A program made the translations under genes and the position numbers. This document shows, one piece after another, positions 41,021-49,006 of a stretch of DNA of 64,000 bases (within the stretch, counting starts at the first letter, position 1; every line of letters begins with the position of its first letter). This DNA is from Streptomyces reniochalinae (GTDB taxonomy: Bacteria > Actinomycetota > Actinomycetes > Streptomycetales > Streptomycetaceae), in assembly GCF_003323735.1 (NCBI RefSeq), contig NZ_QOIM01000041.1, positions 62,001 through 126,000 on the forward strand, in the 5' to 3' direction. The notes under the pieces are model-generated. The model was not told where the DNA came from, made no database searches, and worked only from the letters and a program-made list of their open reading frames with translations.

Positions 41021-41085
41021 ATACCGCTTCGGGACGCCGTGCCTACGCCGGCCCTGAGCGTCCCGGGCCCGCCGGAGGGGGCGGG

Positions 41086-42549
41086 TCAGACGTTCTGAAG
41101 GGACTCGTCGTGGCCGGCGCTCGGAGGGTTGTGGGAACACTGAGGGCTGCCTCCGGTGGCGTCACCGGAACCCGCACCGGCGTGCTCCTCCTCGGGGACG
41201 GAGATGACCCAGTGCGTGGCCCGGCGCGGCCGCAGGTAGCAGGCCCAGTAGAGGGCGGCGGCGGCGACGATGCCTCCGGTGACGGCGAGGCTCTCGGCGC
41301 TCTGCTGGTACAGCACCCAGATCAGTGCGGCCATCAGGAGCGCGGGGAGGACGGGCCACAGCGGCATCCGCCAGGCGGCCCGGTGTTTGAACGCCTCCCG
41401 CCGGGCGGCCAGCGCACCGAGGGCGACGAAGACGTACAGGCCGGCCACCGCCACGCCGGTGACCTCGTTGAGCACGTCGAGGTTGACGAAGCACAGGACG
41501 GCTCCGGGGACGCCGACGACGAGGGTGGCCACCCAGGGCGAGGCGAAGCGCGTGCCCAGCCGGGAGAGGGCGCGGTTGACCGGGCCGGGCCAGGCGGCGT
41601 CGCGGGCGGAGGCGAAGACGACGCGCGAGTTCTGGATCACCATGACGATCGCGGCGTTGATGATGGCCAGCGCGATGCACAGGCTGATGAACGTGCCGAC
41701 GGCGGAGTTGCTCCACTGCTGGACCATGCCCGCGATGTCGCCGCCCGCGAGGGCGTGCAGGTCGGGGGCGCCGAGGGTGAGGGCGACGACGGGGACGATG
41801 ACGATGGCGAAGCCGATGCTCAGCGTCCACAGCACGGTGCGGGAGACGGTGCGGCGCGGGTTCTCCATCTCCTCCGCCAGGTACACGGCGGTGGTGAAGC
41901 CCTGGAGGATGAACAGCGCGGTGGCCAGCCCCGTGACGATCAGTCCGGCCGTGACCGGGCTGGTGTGACCCTGTCCGGAGTCCATGACGGGGTGGAGGAG
42001 GACGGAGGCGGGGCGCTGGGCGTGGGTGAAGCCGAGGAAGGCGACGATGGCGGCGCCCACGACCTCCAGGGCCAGGAAGACGCCGGTGATCCAGGCGTTG
42101 GCCCGCAGGTCGAGCAGGCCCATGGCGGTGGACAGCAGCATCACGGCGGCGGCCGCGACGCGCGGGTCGAGCTGCACGAGAGGGGCGAGGTAGTCCGCGG
42201 TGCCCAGGGCGATGATGGGCGGCACGATCATGACGACGATCAGTGAGAGAACGAAGACCAGCCAGCCCGCCAGCCTGCCCATCAGGGTGCCGACCATGGC
42301 GTACTCACCGCCGGACGACGGGACGAGGGTGCCGAGTTCGGAGTAGGTGAAGGCGACGCCGACGCACAGCAGGGCGGCGATGGCGAGGGTGAGGGCCGTT
42401 CCCGTGCCGAGCGTGCCGAAGGAGTCCGGCACGATCACGAAGAGCGACGAGGCCGGAGTCAGACAGGACAGGGTGAGCAGGGTGCCGCCCACGACGCCGA
42501 TGGAGCGCGTGAGCCGGGGCCGGCTGGTGTCTTCGTGGGTGTCGGTCAT
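41086..42549 (-). CDS. APC family amino acid permease
   Basis: A 487-aa membrane transporter with about twelve helices. The N-terminal SIGVVGGTLLTLSCLTPASS carries the G-x-G-type unwound first helix of the APC fold, and FTYSELGTLVPSSGGEYAMV is the signature of helix 2. YLAEEMENPRRTVSRTVLW (about 235-255) is the conserved loop after helix 6, and NSRVVFASARDAAWPGPVN the helix 8 loop. The substrate is unknown. A promoter-like sequence lies about 125 nt upstream. The C-terminal about 40 residues are hydrophilic with Cys and His near the end. Confidence 0.92.
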   Translation of the reverse strand: MTDTHEDTSRPRLTRSIGVVGGTLLTLSCLTPASSLFVIVPDSFGTLGTGTALTLAIAALLCVGVAFTYSELGTLVPSSGGEYAMVGTLMGRLAGWLVFVLSLIVVMIVPPIIALGTADYLAPLVQLDPRVAAAAVMLLSTAMGLLDLRANAWITGVFLALEVVGAAIVAFLGFTHAQRPASVLLHPVMDSGQGHTSPVTAGLIVTGLATALFILQGFTTAVYLAEEMENPRRTVSRTVLWTLSIGFAIVIVPVVALTLGAPDLHALAGGDIAGMVQQWSNSAVGTFISLCIALAIINAAIVMVIQNSRVVFASARDAAWPGPVNRALSRLGTRFASPWVATLVVGVPGAVLCFVNLDVLNEVTGVAVAGLYVFVALGALAARREAFKHRAAWRMPLWPVLPALLMAALIWVLYQQSAESLAVTGGIVAAAALYWACYLRPRRATHWVISVPEEEHAGAGSGDATGGSPQCSHNPPSAGHDESLQNV

Positions 42550-42673
42550 GCGGTTCCGTTCGTACTGCGTACGGGATACGGCGCGTACTGGGCGGGGAGC
42601 GGTGTCGCCTCCGGCGCGGCACCGCGGGCGCGGTGCGGGATGTGCGGTGCCGGAAGCGCGTTCCGGTCAGCGC

Positions 42674-42703
42674 ATACAAGCGGTTGCGGAGAAGTGGAGT
42701 CAA
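42674..42703 (-). promoter_or_regulatory. Possible promoter of the APC permease gene
   Basis: On the minus strand TTGACT (42703-42698) is followed after 18 nt by TTGTAT (42679-42674). The -35 matches the vegetative consensus in five of six positions; the -10 is weak. The start codon is 125 nt downstream at 42549. Confidence 0.35.
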
Positions 42704-42755
42704 GGGCTCCATTCAACGGAATCCGTCATGTGAGGAGGTGTTGACCACTGTTCCG

Positions 42756-42772
42756 AGGGGGCGCAGCCCCTT
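42756..42772 (-). terminator. Hairpin downstream of the GntP-family gene
   Basis: GGGGC (42758-42762) and GCCCC (42766-42770) pair around GCA, with weaker outer pairs. On the minus strand it reads AAGGGGCTGCGCCCCCT, a short hairpin often seen between Streptomyces genes. It is 72-88 nt beyond the GntP-like stop and upstream of the APC gene. The rest of the 294-nt gap (42550-42843) holds the promoter candidate and no gene. Confidence 0.45.
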
Positions 42773-42843
42773 ATGGAGAGGTTTTTGGCGGTCGAGGAAA
42801 CCGCAGCGACGATTCCCAGGTTTTCCCGGCCGTCACCGGCTTC

Positions 42844-44373
42844 TCACATCACGAGACTCACCGTCTGTATCAGTCCCAGCGCGATCACGGACGCGCCGGA
42901 GACGGTCAGCGTGACCGTCTTGAGCGTGCCCCGCGTCGTCTGTCCGAGCAGGGTCTGCAACAGCCAGAAGGTGTTGCTCGTGGCGTGGATGGCGAACAGC
43001 GAGCCCGCGCCGGCCGCGAGCGCGATCAGTACCGGCTGCACGTCCAGGCTGGGCGCCACGGGGGCGAGGATGCCCGCTGCCGTGATGGCGGAGGTGGTGA
43101 CCGAACCGATCGCCATGTGCAGGACGGCGGCGATCAGCCACACCAGTGCGAGCGGTGCCCACGTGCCGGCCGAGAACGAGTCCTTGATCAGGTCGCCGAG
43201 CCCCACGGCTTCCACCACGGCGGCCAGCGAGCCGCCGACCCCGGTCAGCACCAGGATCTGCCCGCTGGTGCGGAAACCCTGCCCGAACGCCTCTCCGACG
43301 GCCCCGGCCGGCAGGCGGCGCCGTGCGACGAGACAGGCGAGGATCAGCCCCGTCAACAGCCCGACGACCGGGTCGCCGAGGAAGCCGACGACGGGTGAGT
43401 CCCAGCCGGCGACCTGGGCGAAGGCGCCGGTCGCGATCAGGACGAGGGCCAGCAGCAGCGGTGTGAGCGAGAGCCCCAGGGGCGGCGCGGTGCCGTCGCC
43501 GCGCGCGGTACCGGCGTCGCCGTCCGCCGCCACTGCGTCACCGACGCCCGCACCAGCATGCCCTGCACCACCCTCACCTACGGCCGCGTCGCCACTCATC
43601 CCGGCGCCTCCGTGCGCCGTCGCGTCTCCGCGCGCTGCCGCGCCGTCGTGGGCGACCGCACCGTCATGAAAGCCCGCGCCGCCCTCGACGGCCGCGCCGC
43701 CCTCGACGACCGCCTCGCCCTCAGCGACCGCGCTCTCGTCCCGGTCCGGGTTCCAGAAGCCGCGCTTGACCAGCGCGCTGAACAGCAGCAGGGTCAGCAG
43801 GATCGTCACGGCGGCCAGGGGGAAGCCGTACAGGAGCATGATGCCCAGCGGGATGTCCAGCAGGCCCGCGAGGGCCAGCGCGCCGATGCCGGGCACCGAC
43901 AGCGCGATGCCGACCTCGACGCCCAGCGCCATGGCGGCCGCCATCCGGGCGAGTCCGCCAGGACCGATGCGGGTGCCCAGCGACCGGGCGAGCGGGGCGG
44001 TCATCACGAGCAGCACGTCGGCGAAGATGGACTGCAAGACGGTGCCCATCGTGATGGCGAAGGAGTAGGGCAGCCGCTTGGGGCCCAGCGTCCGCAGCAG
44101 CAGGGTGACCAGCTTGTCGATGGCGCCGAGCGCGGAGAGCAGGGTGCCCAGCAGCACGCCGAGGACGATGAGGAGCCCCACCTCGGCCATCAGGTCGCCG
44201 AAGCCCTTGTTGACCGTCTTCAGGGTGCGTTCGGCGCCCAGGCCGCCGGCGAGGCCGAGGTACACGGCGCCGAGTACGAGCGCCAGCGCGGGGTTGACCT
44301 TCGCTTTGAGGATGAGCACGACCACCGCCGCGATGGCGATGGCCGTGTGCACCAAAGGTGCCGGGTTGTCCAT
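42844..44373 (-). CDS. GntP family permease with low-complexity central insertion
   Basis: A 509-aa membrane transporter of the gluconate:H+ symporter (GntP) family. N-terminal features include ALVLGAVYLGLAGGLG, GLLIVLGVLLGTLLSALGA and FADVLLVMTAPLA. The C-terminal half has GAGSLFAIHATSNTFWLLQT, close to the family's conserved His-Asn motif. Between the halves (about 213-294) lies a loop made of Gly, Ala, Asp, His and Val in motifs like EGGAAVEGGAGFHDGA, longer than usual. The substrate may be gluconate or a related sugar acid. No gluconate kinase or other pathway gene is adjacent. Confidence 0.9.
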   Translation of the reverse strand: MDNPAPLVHTAIAIAAVVVLILKAKVNPALALVLGAVYLGLAGGLGAERTLKTVNKGFGDLMAEVGLLIVLGVLLGTLLSALGAIDKLVTLLLRTLGPKRLPYSFAITMGTVLQSIFADVLLVMTAPLARSLGTRIGPGGLARMAAAMALGVEVGIALSVPGIGALALAGLLDIPLGIMLLYGFPLAAVTILLTLLLFSALVKRGFWNPDRDESAVAEGEAVVEGGAAVEGGAGFHDGAVAHDGAAARGDATAHGGAGMSGDAAVGEGGAGHAGAGVGDAVAADGDAGTARGDGTAPPLGLSLTPLLLALVLIATGAFAQVAGWDSPVVGFLGDPVVGLLTGLILACLVARRRLPAGAVGEAFGQGFRTSGQILVLTGVGGSLAAVVEAVGLGDLIKDSFSAGTWAPLALVWLIAAVLHMAIGSVTTSAITAAGILAPVAPSLDVQPVLIALAAGAGSLFAIHATSNTFWLLQTLLGQTTRGTLKTVTLTVSGASVIALGLIQTVSLVM

Positions 44374-44470
44374 CGTTCGTCTCCCGTCCGACCTGCGGAA
44401 ACCCGATGTTCCGCAGCCGGATCATGGTCAACGCGGCACGCCGTGAGGGGAATGGGGGTCTCACCATGTG

Positions 44471-44512
44471 GCCCGCGCCTCGGCCGGACGGGGACTCGGC
44501 CGAGGCGCGGGC
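44471..44512 (-). terminator. Terminator of the GH16 gene
   Basis: A perfect 16-bp inverted repeat: 44471-44486 (GCCCGCGCCTCGGCCG) pairs with 44497-44512, with a 10-nt loop. It is 20 nt past the stop codon of the minus-strand glucanase gene. It is one of the strongest hairpins in the window. Confidence 0.85.
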
Positions 44513-44531
44513 AGGTGTACGCCCGCGCGGC

Positions 44532-45404
44532 TCAGTCGCCGGCGGTGACCCGCACGTAGTCGACGGTCATCTGCTGCGGGAAGGTCGTCGAGCCGTCCGG
44601 GTCGCCGGGCCAGTAGCCTCCCACGGCCAGGTTGAGGATCAGGAAGAACGGTTTGTCGAACACCCACGGGTTGGCGCCGGTATCGGCGGGGGTGCGCGTC
44701 TGGTAGACGTTGCCGTCCACCGACCAGCTGATGGCGCCGGGAGACCAGTCGATGGCGAAGACGTGGAAGTCGTCGGCGAAGGCCGCGCCGTCCGGCAGGG
44801 AGTAGGCGGCGCCGATGCCGCCCGAGCCGGAGTAGCCGGGGCCGTGCAGCGTGCCGTGCACCGTGTTCGGCTCGAAGCCGACGTTCTCCATCACGTCGAT
44901 CTCGCCGCAGGCGGGCCATCCGGCGCTGCCGATGTCGTCGCCGAGCATCCAGAAGGCCGGCCACATGCCCTGGCCCCGTGGCACTTTGATGCGCGCTTCG
45001 ACGTGCCCGTGGGTCTGGGTGAACTTTCCGGCGGTGTTCAGCCGTGCCGAGGTGTACTCGCACGTGCCGTACCAGCACTGGTAGTTGCCGGGGTTCTCTT
45101 TGCGTGCGGTGACGACGAGGTTGCCGTTGCCGTCGAGCGCGGCGTTGTCGGTGCCGGGGGTGTAGTACTGCCGTTCGTGGTTGTCGACGTTGTCTCCGGT
45201 CTCGGTCTGCCACTTGCCGCTGTCGGCAGGGGAGCCGGCCGGGCCGTCGAAGTCGTCGGAGAAGACGACCGCTTGTGCGCCGCTGCCCGGCCGTCCGCTG
45301 TCCGCGGCGCCGGCCGAGCCCGTGGCGGGGAGGAGCGCGGCGGTTGTGCAGCACAGCAGGGTCGCTCCGCACACAGCTGTGCGGAGCCGCCAGGGAAGTC
45401 TCAT
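44532..45404 (-). CDS. Secreted glycoside hydrolase family 16 protein (beta-glucanase type)
   Basis: A 290-aa protein with a Sec signal peptide (about 1-33: basic start, LLCCTTAALLPATGSAGA, cleavage near AGAADS). One GH16 domain follows. The catalytic motif is GEIDVMENVG (E-I-D-x-M-E, nucleophile and acid/base Glu). GMWPAFWMLGDD and the C-terminal FFLILNLAVGGYWPG are typical of laminarinases (endo-1,3-beta-glucanases). There is no carbohydrate-binding module. An AAAGGA site precedes the ATG. A consensus-like promoter overlaps a dyad upstream, suggesting repression, and a strong terminator follows. Confidence 0.93.
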   Translation of the reverse strand: MRLPWRLRTAVCGATLLCCTTAALLPATGSAGAADSGRPGSGAQAVVFSDDFDGPAGSPADSGKWQTETGDNVDNHERQYYTPGTDNAALDGNGNLVVTARKENPGNYQCWYGTCEYTSARLNTAGKFTQTHGHVEARIKVPRGQGMWPAFWMLGDDIGSAGWPACGEIDVMENVGFEPNTVHGTLHGPGYSGSGGIGAAYSLPDGAAFADDFHVFAIDWSPGAISWSVDGNVYQTRTPADTGANPWVFDKPFFLILNLAVGGYWPGDPDGSTTFPQQMTVDYVRVTAGD

Positions 45405-45450
45405 GTCAGCCCGTCCTTTCGTGGGGGTGGACGTAGGGCGTGCTCATGAC

Positions 45451-45527
45451 AAGAAGTGACAAGACATCAACTGAGGCGCGCGTAGCGCTTCCGCTGAGCC
45501 CCGGGCTTTCTTGATGACTTGTTGTAA
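45451..45527 (-). promoter_or_regulatory. Candidate operator half-sites around the GH16 promoter
   Basis: ttgatgacttgttgtaa (45511-45527) is an imperfect inverted copy of gacaagacatcaa (about 45458-45470). A further gacaag lies about 10 nt away, so CTTGT/ACAAG occurs three times in 75 nt. The upper copy overlaps the -10 region. These AT-rich elements stand out and could bind a sugar-responsive repressor. Confidence 0.4.
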
Positions 45528-45549
45528 GCCTGCCCGAACGAGCCGTCAA
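45521..45549 (-). promoter_or_regulatory. Promoter of the GH16 gene
   Basis: On the minus strand TTGACG (45549-45544), a 17-nt spacer and TACAAC (45526-45521) resemble a vegetative promoter. The start codon is 117 nt downstream of the -10. Confidence 0.5.
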
Positions 45550-45672
45550 GGCTTTGGTCCAGACCGATGTGTGTTCAAGAGGTGGCGACAGGTGTGAGGG
45601 GCTTGCTGCCTGTGCGCCCGTAAGGCCCGCTCGCGCGGCCCTCTTCCAGGACCGCGGGAGACGCGGCGGGGC

Positions 45673-46683
45673 TCAGTCCGCGGCCCGCCCGCCGAAGGTT
45701 TCGACGATCCGTTGGGCGGCGCGTGTGGCCGTCAGGGAGCCCTCGCGGACGCGCTCTTCCAGCAGGGGCGCGAGGCGCCGTACCCCGGGGTGCTGTTCGA
45801 GGCGTCCCAGCAGGTCGTCGCGGACCATGGACCACACCCATTCGACCTGCTGGTCGCGGCGTTTCGCGGCCAGTTCCCCGGTGGACTCCTGGACTTCGCG
45901 GTGCCGCTCGACGCGCTCCCACACCTCGTCGAGTCCGGTGCCCTCCCGGCCGCTGCACGTGAGCACCGGCGGGGTCCAGGAGGCGTCGGCCGACCGCATC
46001 AGCCGCAGCGCGCCCGCCAGTTCGCGGGCGGCGGAGCGGGCGTCGCGCTCGTGCGGGCCGTCGGCCTTGTTGACGGCCAGTACGTCGGCGAGTTCCAGCA
46101 CGCCCTTCTTGATGCCCTGAAGCTGGTCGCCCGTGCGGGCGAGGGTGAGCAGCAGGAAGGAGTCCACCATCTGGGCCACGGTCGCCTCGGACTGGCCGAC
46201 GCCGACGGTCTCGACGAGGACGGCGTCGTAGCCCGCGGCCTCCATCACGATCATCGTCTCGCGGGTGGCCTTGGCGACGCCGCCGAGCGTGCCCGCCGTG
46301 GGGGAGGGGCGCACGAACGCGTCCGGGTTGACGGCGAGCCGCTCCATCCTGGTCTTGTCGCCCAGGATGGAGCCGCCGGTACGGGTGGAGGAGGGGTCGA
46401 CGGCGAGGACGGCCACCCGGTGGCCGCGCTCGGTCAGCAGGGTGCCCAGCGCGTCGATGAAGGTCGACTTGCCGACACCGGGTACTCCGCTGATGCCGAC
46501 GCGCCGGGAGCCGCCCGCGTGCGGCAGCAGCGCCGTCAGCAACTGCTGCGCCAGCTCCCGGTGGTCGGCCCTGCGGGACTCCACCAGCGTGATGGCCCGC
46601 GCGATGGAGGCGCGGGATCCTGCCAGTACGCCCTTGGCGTAGTCGTCGGGGTCGATGGTCCGGGGCACGTTTTCAGCCCTCAC
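45673..46683 (-). CDS. meaB: MeaB, G-protein chaperone of methylmalonyl-CoA mutase
   Basis: A 336-aa GTPase of the MeaB/ArgK group. Walker A is GVPGVGKSTFIDALG and the Mg site is VAVLAVDPSSTRTGGSILGD. VLVETVGVGQSEATVAQMVD is switch II, and VLAVNKADG is the base-specificity NKxD. MeaB protects and reloads adenosylcobalamin in the mutase. The GTG start lies inside the end of mutB (11-nt overlap), and the gene closes the mutA-mutB-meaB operon. Confidence 0.96.
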   Translation of the reverse strand: MRAENVPRTIDPDDYAKGVLAGSRASIARAITLVESRRADHRELAQQLLTALLPHAGGSRRVGISGVPGVGKSTFIDALGTLLTERGHRVAVLAVDPSSTRTGGSILGDKTRMERLAVNPDAFVRPSPTAGTLGGVAKATRETMIVMEAAGYDAVLVETVGVGQSEATVAQMVDSFLLLTLARTGDQLQGIKKGVLELADVLAVNKADGPHERDARSAARELAGALRLMRSADASWTPPVLTCSGREGTGLDEVWERVERHREVQESTGELAAKRRDQQVEWVWSMVRDDLLGRLEQHPGVRRLAPLLEERVREGSLTATRAAQRIVETFGGRAAD

Positions 46684-49006
46684 CCTCCGCCGGGCCCTCG
46701 GAGCCCGTCGCGCCTTCGCTCGGCTCGGCGGACTCCGCCGGCTCGGCCAACTCGTCGTGGCCGAGCGAGGCGGCCAGCTCGCGCAGCAGGTCGTACGCCG
46801 CCTCGGGGATGACCGTGCCGGGCGGGAAGACCGCCGTCGCGCCCGCCTCGTGCAGCGGTTCCACGTCGGCGGGCGGAATCACACCGCCGACGACGATCAT
46901 GATGTCCTCGCGTCCGGCCGCCGCAAGTTCCTCCCGCAGCGCCGGTACGAGGGTGAGGTGTCCGGCCGCCAGTGAGGAGACGCCCACGATGTGCGCGTCC
47001 GCCTCGACGGCCTGCCGTGCCACTTCGGCCGGGGTCTGGAAGAGGGGACCGACGTCCACGTCGAAGCCCAGGTCGGCGAACGCGGTGGCGATCACCTTCT
47101 GGCCCCGGTCGTGCCCGTCCTGGCCCATCTTGGCCACCAGCAGCCGCGGCCTGCGGCCCTCCGCCTCCTCGAAGGCGTCCACCAGCTCCCGGGTACGGGC
47201 CAGGGACGACGACACTCCTGCCTCCTCGCGGTACACACCGGAGATCGTACGGATCTGTCCCGAGTGCCGCCCGTAGACCTTCTCCAGCGCCTCGGAGATC
47301 TCCCCGACGGTGGCCATGGCGCGCGCCGCGTCCACGGCCAGGGCCAGCAGGTTGTTCTCCAGGCCCGGTCCTGAGGCCGCCCCGGCGGCCCGGGTGAGGG
47401 CCTCCAGCGCGGCGCGGCAGGCGCCCTCGTCGCGCTCCTCGCGCAGCCGCCGCAGCTTGGCCACCTGCTGGGCGCGGACGGAGGAGTTGTCGACCTTGAG
47501 GACGTCGATCTGCTCGTCGCTCGCCGCCCGGTACTTGTTGACGCCGATGACCGGCTGCCGCCCCGAGTCGATCCGGGCCTGGGTGCGGGCCGCGGCCTCC
47601 TCCACGCGCAGCTTGGGAATGCCCGCGTCGATGGCCTTGGCCATGCCGCCGGCGGCCTCGACCTCCTCGATGTGCTGCCAGGCCCGTGCCGCCAGGTCGT
47701 GGGTGAGCCGCTCCACGTAGGCGCTGCCGCCCCACGGGTCGATCACCCGGCAGGTGCCCGACTCCTGCTGGAGCAGCAGCTGGGTGTTGCGGGCGATGCG
47801 CGCCGAGAAGTCGGTGGGCAGCGCCAGGGCCTCGTCCAGCGCGTTGGTGTGCAACGACTGCGTGTGGCCCTGGGTGGCGGCCATCGCCTCGACACACGTG
47901 CGGGTGACGTTGTTGAAGACGTCCTGCGCCGTCAGCGACCAGCCCGAGGTCTGCGAGTGGGTGCGCAGCGACAGCGACTTGGGGTTCTTCGGCTCGAACC
48001 CGTTCACGAGCTTCGCCCACAGCAGCCGCGCCGCGCGCAGCTTGGCGACCTCCATGAAGAAGTTCATCCCGATCGCCCAGAAGAACGACAGCCGGGGGGC
48101 GAAAGCGTCGACGTCCATGCCCGCGTCCAGTCCGGCGCGCAGGTACTCCACGCCGTCCGCCAGCGTGTACGCCAGCTCCAGATCGGCCGTCGCGCCGGCC
48201 TCCTGGATGTGGTAGCCGGAGATGGAGATGGAGTTGTAGCGCGGCATCTTCTGCGAGGTGTAGGCGAAGATGTCGGAGATGATCCGCATGGAGGGCTGCG
48301 GCGGATAGATGTAGGTGTTGCGGACCATGAACTCCTTGAGGATGTCGTTCTGTATGGTCCCGGCCAGTTTCTCGGGCGGTACGCCCTGTTCCTCGGCCGC
48401 GACGATGTAGAGCGCCAGCACCGGCAGGACGGCGCCGTTCATCGTCATCGAGACGGTCATCCGGTCCAGGGGGATGCCGTCGAAGAGCTGCCGCATGTCA
48501 TAGAGCGAGTCGATCGCCACGCCCGCCATGCCGACATCGCCCGTCACGCGCGGGTGGTCGCTGTCGTAGCCGCGGTGGGTGGGCAGGTCGAAGGCGACCG
48601 AGAGGCCCTTCTGTCCGGCCGCCAGGTTGCGGCGGTAGAAGGCGTTGGACTCCTCGGCCGTGGAGAAGCCCGCGTACTGGCGAATGGTCCACGGCTGGTT
48701 GACGTACATCGTCGGGTACGGGCCGCGCAGGTAGGGGGCGATGCCCGGGTACGTCCCCAGGAAGTCGAGGCCGTGCAGGTCCTCTTCGGTGTAGAGGGGC
48801 TTGACCGCGATGCCCTCAGGGGTGTGCCAGGCCAGGTCCTCGACGGAGCGCCCGGTGCGCTCTTTGACGGTCTCCCGCCACCGCTCGCCGTCGGACCCAC
48901 GGCCGCCCTCGGCTCCGCGCTCGGCCCCGGGGTCGGATTCGAGGCCGACGGTGGTGAAGTCGGGGATCGCGGCGGAGTCCTCCGCGCCTGTCGTCTGCCG
49001 GCTCAT
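46673..49006 (-). CDS. mutB: Methylmalonyl-CoA mutase, large (alpha) subunit
   Basis: A 777-aa catalytic subunit that interconverts methylmalonyl-CoA and succinyl-CoA. The TIM-barrel domain has PYPTMYVNQPWTIRQYAGFS, SVAFDLPTHRGYDSDHPRV and the substrate-binding FFWAIGMNFFMEVAKLRAAR. The C-terminal cobalamin domain has the DxHxxG motif (GQDGHDRGQKVIATAF), VSSLAAGHLTLV and VGGVIPPAD. A Glu/Gly-rich tail ends the protein. It overlaps the small subunit gene by 4 nt. In Streptomyces the enzyme links succinyl-CoA to polyketide extender units and degrades odd-chain precursors. Confidence 0.97.
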   Translation of the reverse strand: MSRQTTGAEDSAAIPDFTTVGLESDPGAERGAEGGRGSDGERWRETVKERTGRSVEDLAWHTPEGIAVKPLYTEEDLHGLDFLGTYPGIAPYLRGPYPTMYVNQPWTIRQYAGFSTAEESNAFYRRNLAAGQKGLSVAFDLPTHRGYDSDHPRVTGDVGMAGVAIDSLYDMRQLFDGIPLDRMTVSMTMNGAVLPVLALYIVAAEEQGVPPEKLAGTIQNDILKEFMVRNTYIYPPQPSMRIISDIFAYTSQKMPRYNSISISGYHIQEAGATADLELAYTLADGVEYLRAGLDAGMDVDAFAPRLSFFWAIGMNFFMEVAKLRAARLLWAKLVNGFEPKNPKSLSLRTHSQTSGWSLTAQDVFNNVTRTCVEAMAATQGHTQSLHTNALDEALALPTDFSARIARNTQLLLQQESGTCRVIDPWGGSAYVERLTHDLAARAWQHIEEVEAAGGMAKAIDAGIPKLRVEEAAARTQARIDSGRQPVIGVNKYRAASDEQIDVLKVDNSSVRAQQVAKLRRLREERDEGACRAALEALTRAAGAASGPGLENNLLALAVDAARAMATVGEISEALEKVYGRHSGQIRTISGVYREEAGVSSSLARTRELVDAFEEAEGRRPRLLVAKMGQDGHDRGQKVIATAFADLGFDVDVGPLFQTPAEVARQAVEADAHIVGVSSLAAGHLTLVPALREELAAAGREDIMIVVGGVIPPADVEPLHEAGATAVFPPGTVIPEAAYDLLRELAASLGHDELAEPAESAEPSEGATGSEGPAEGEG

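Noticed and set aside
46680..48020. Open frame on the same strand inside mutB, in another frame
   Set aside because: Overlaps the conserved cobalamin domain of mutB; the product is Gly/Arg-rich with no family resemblance.
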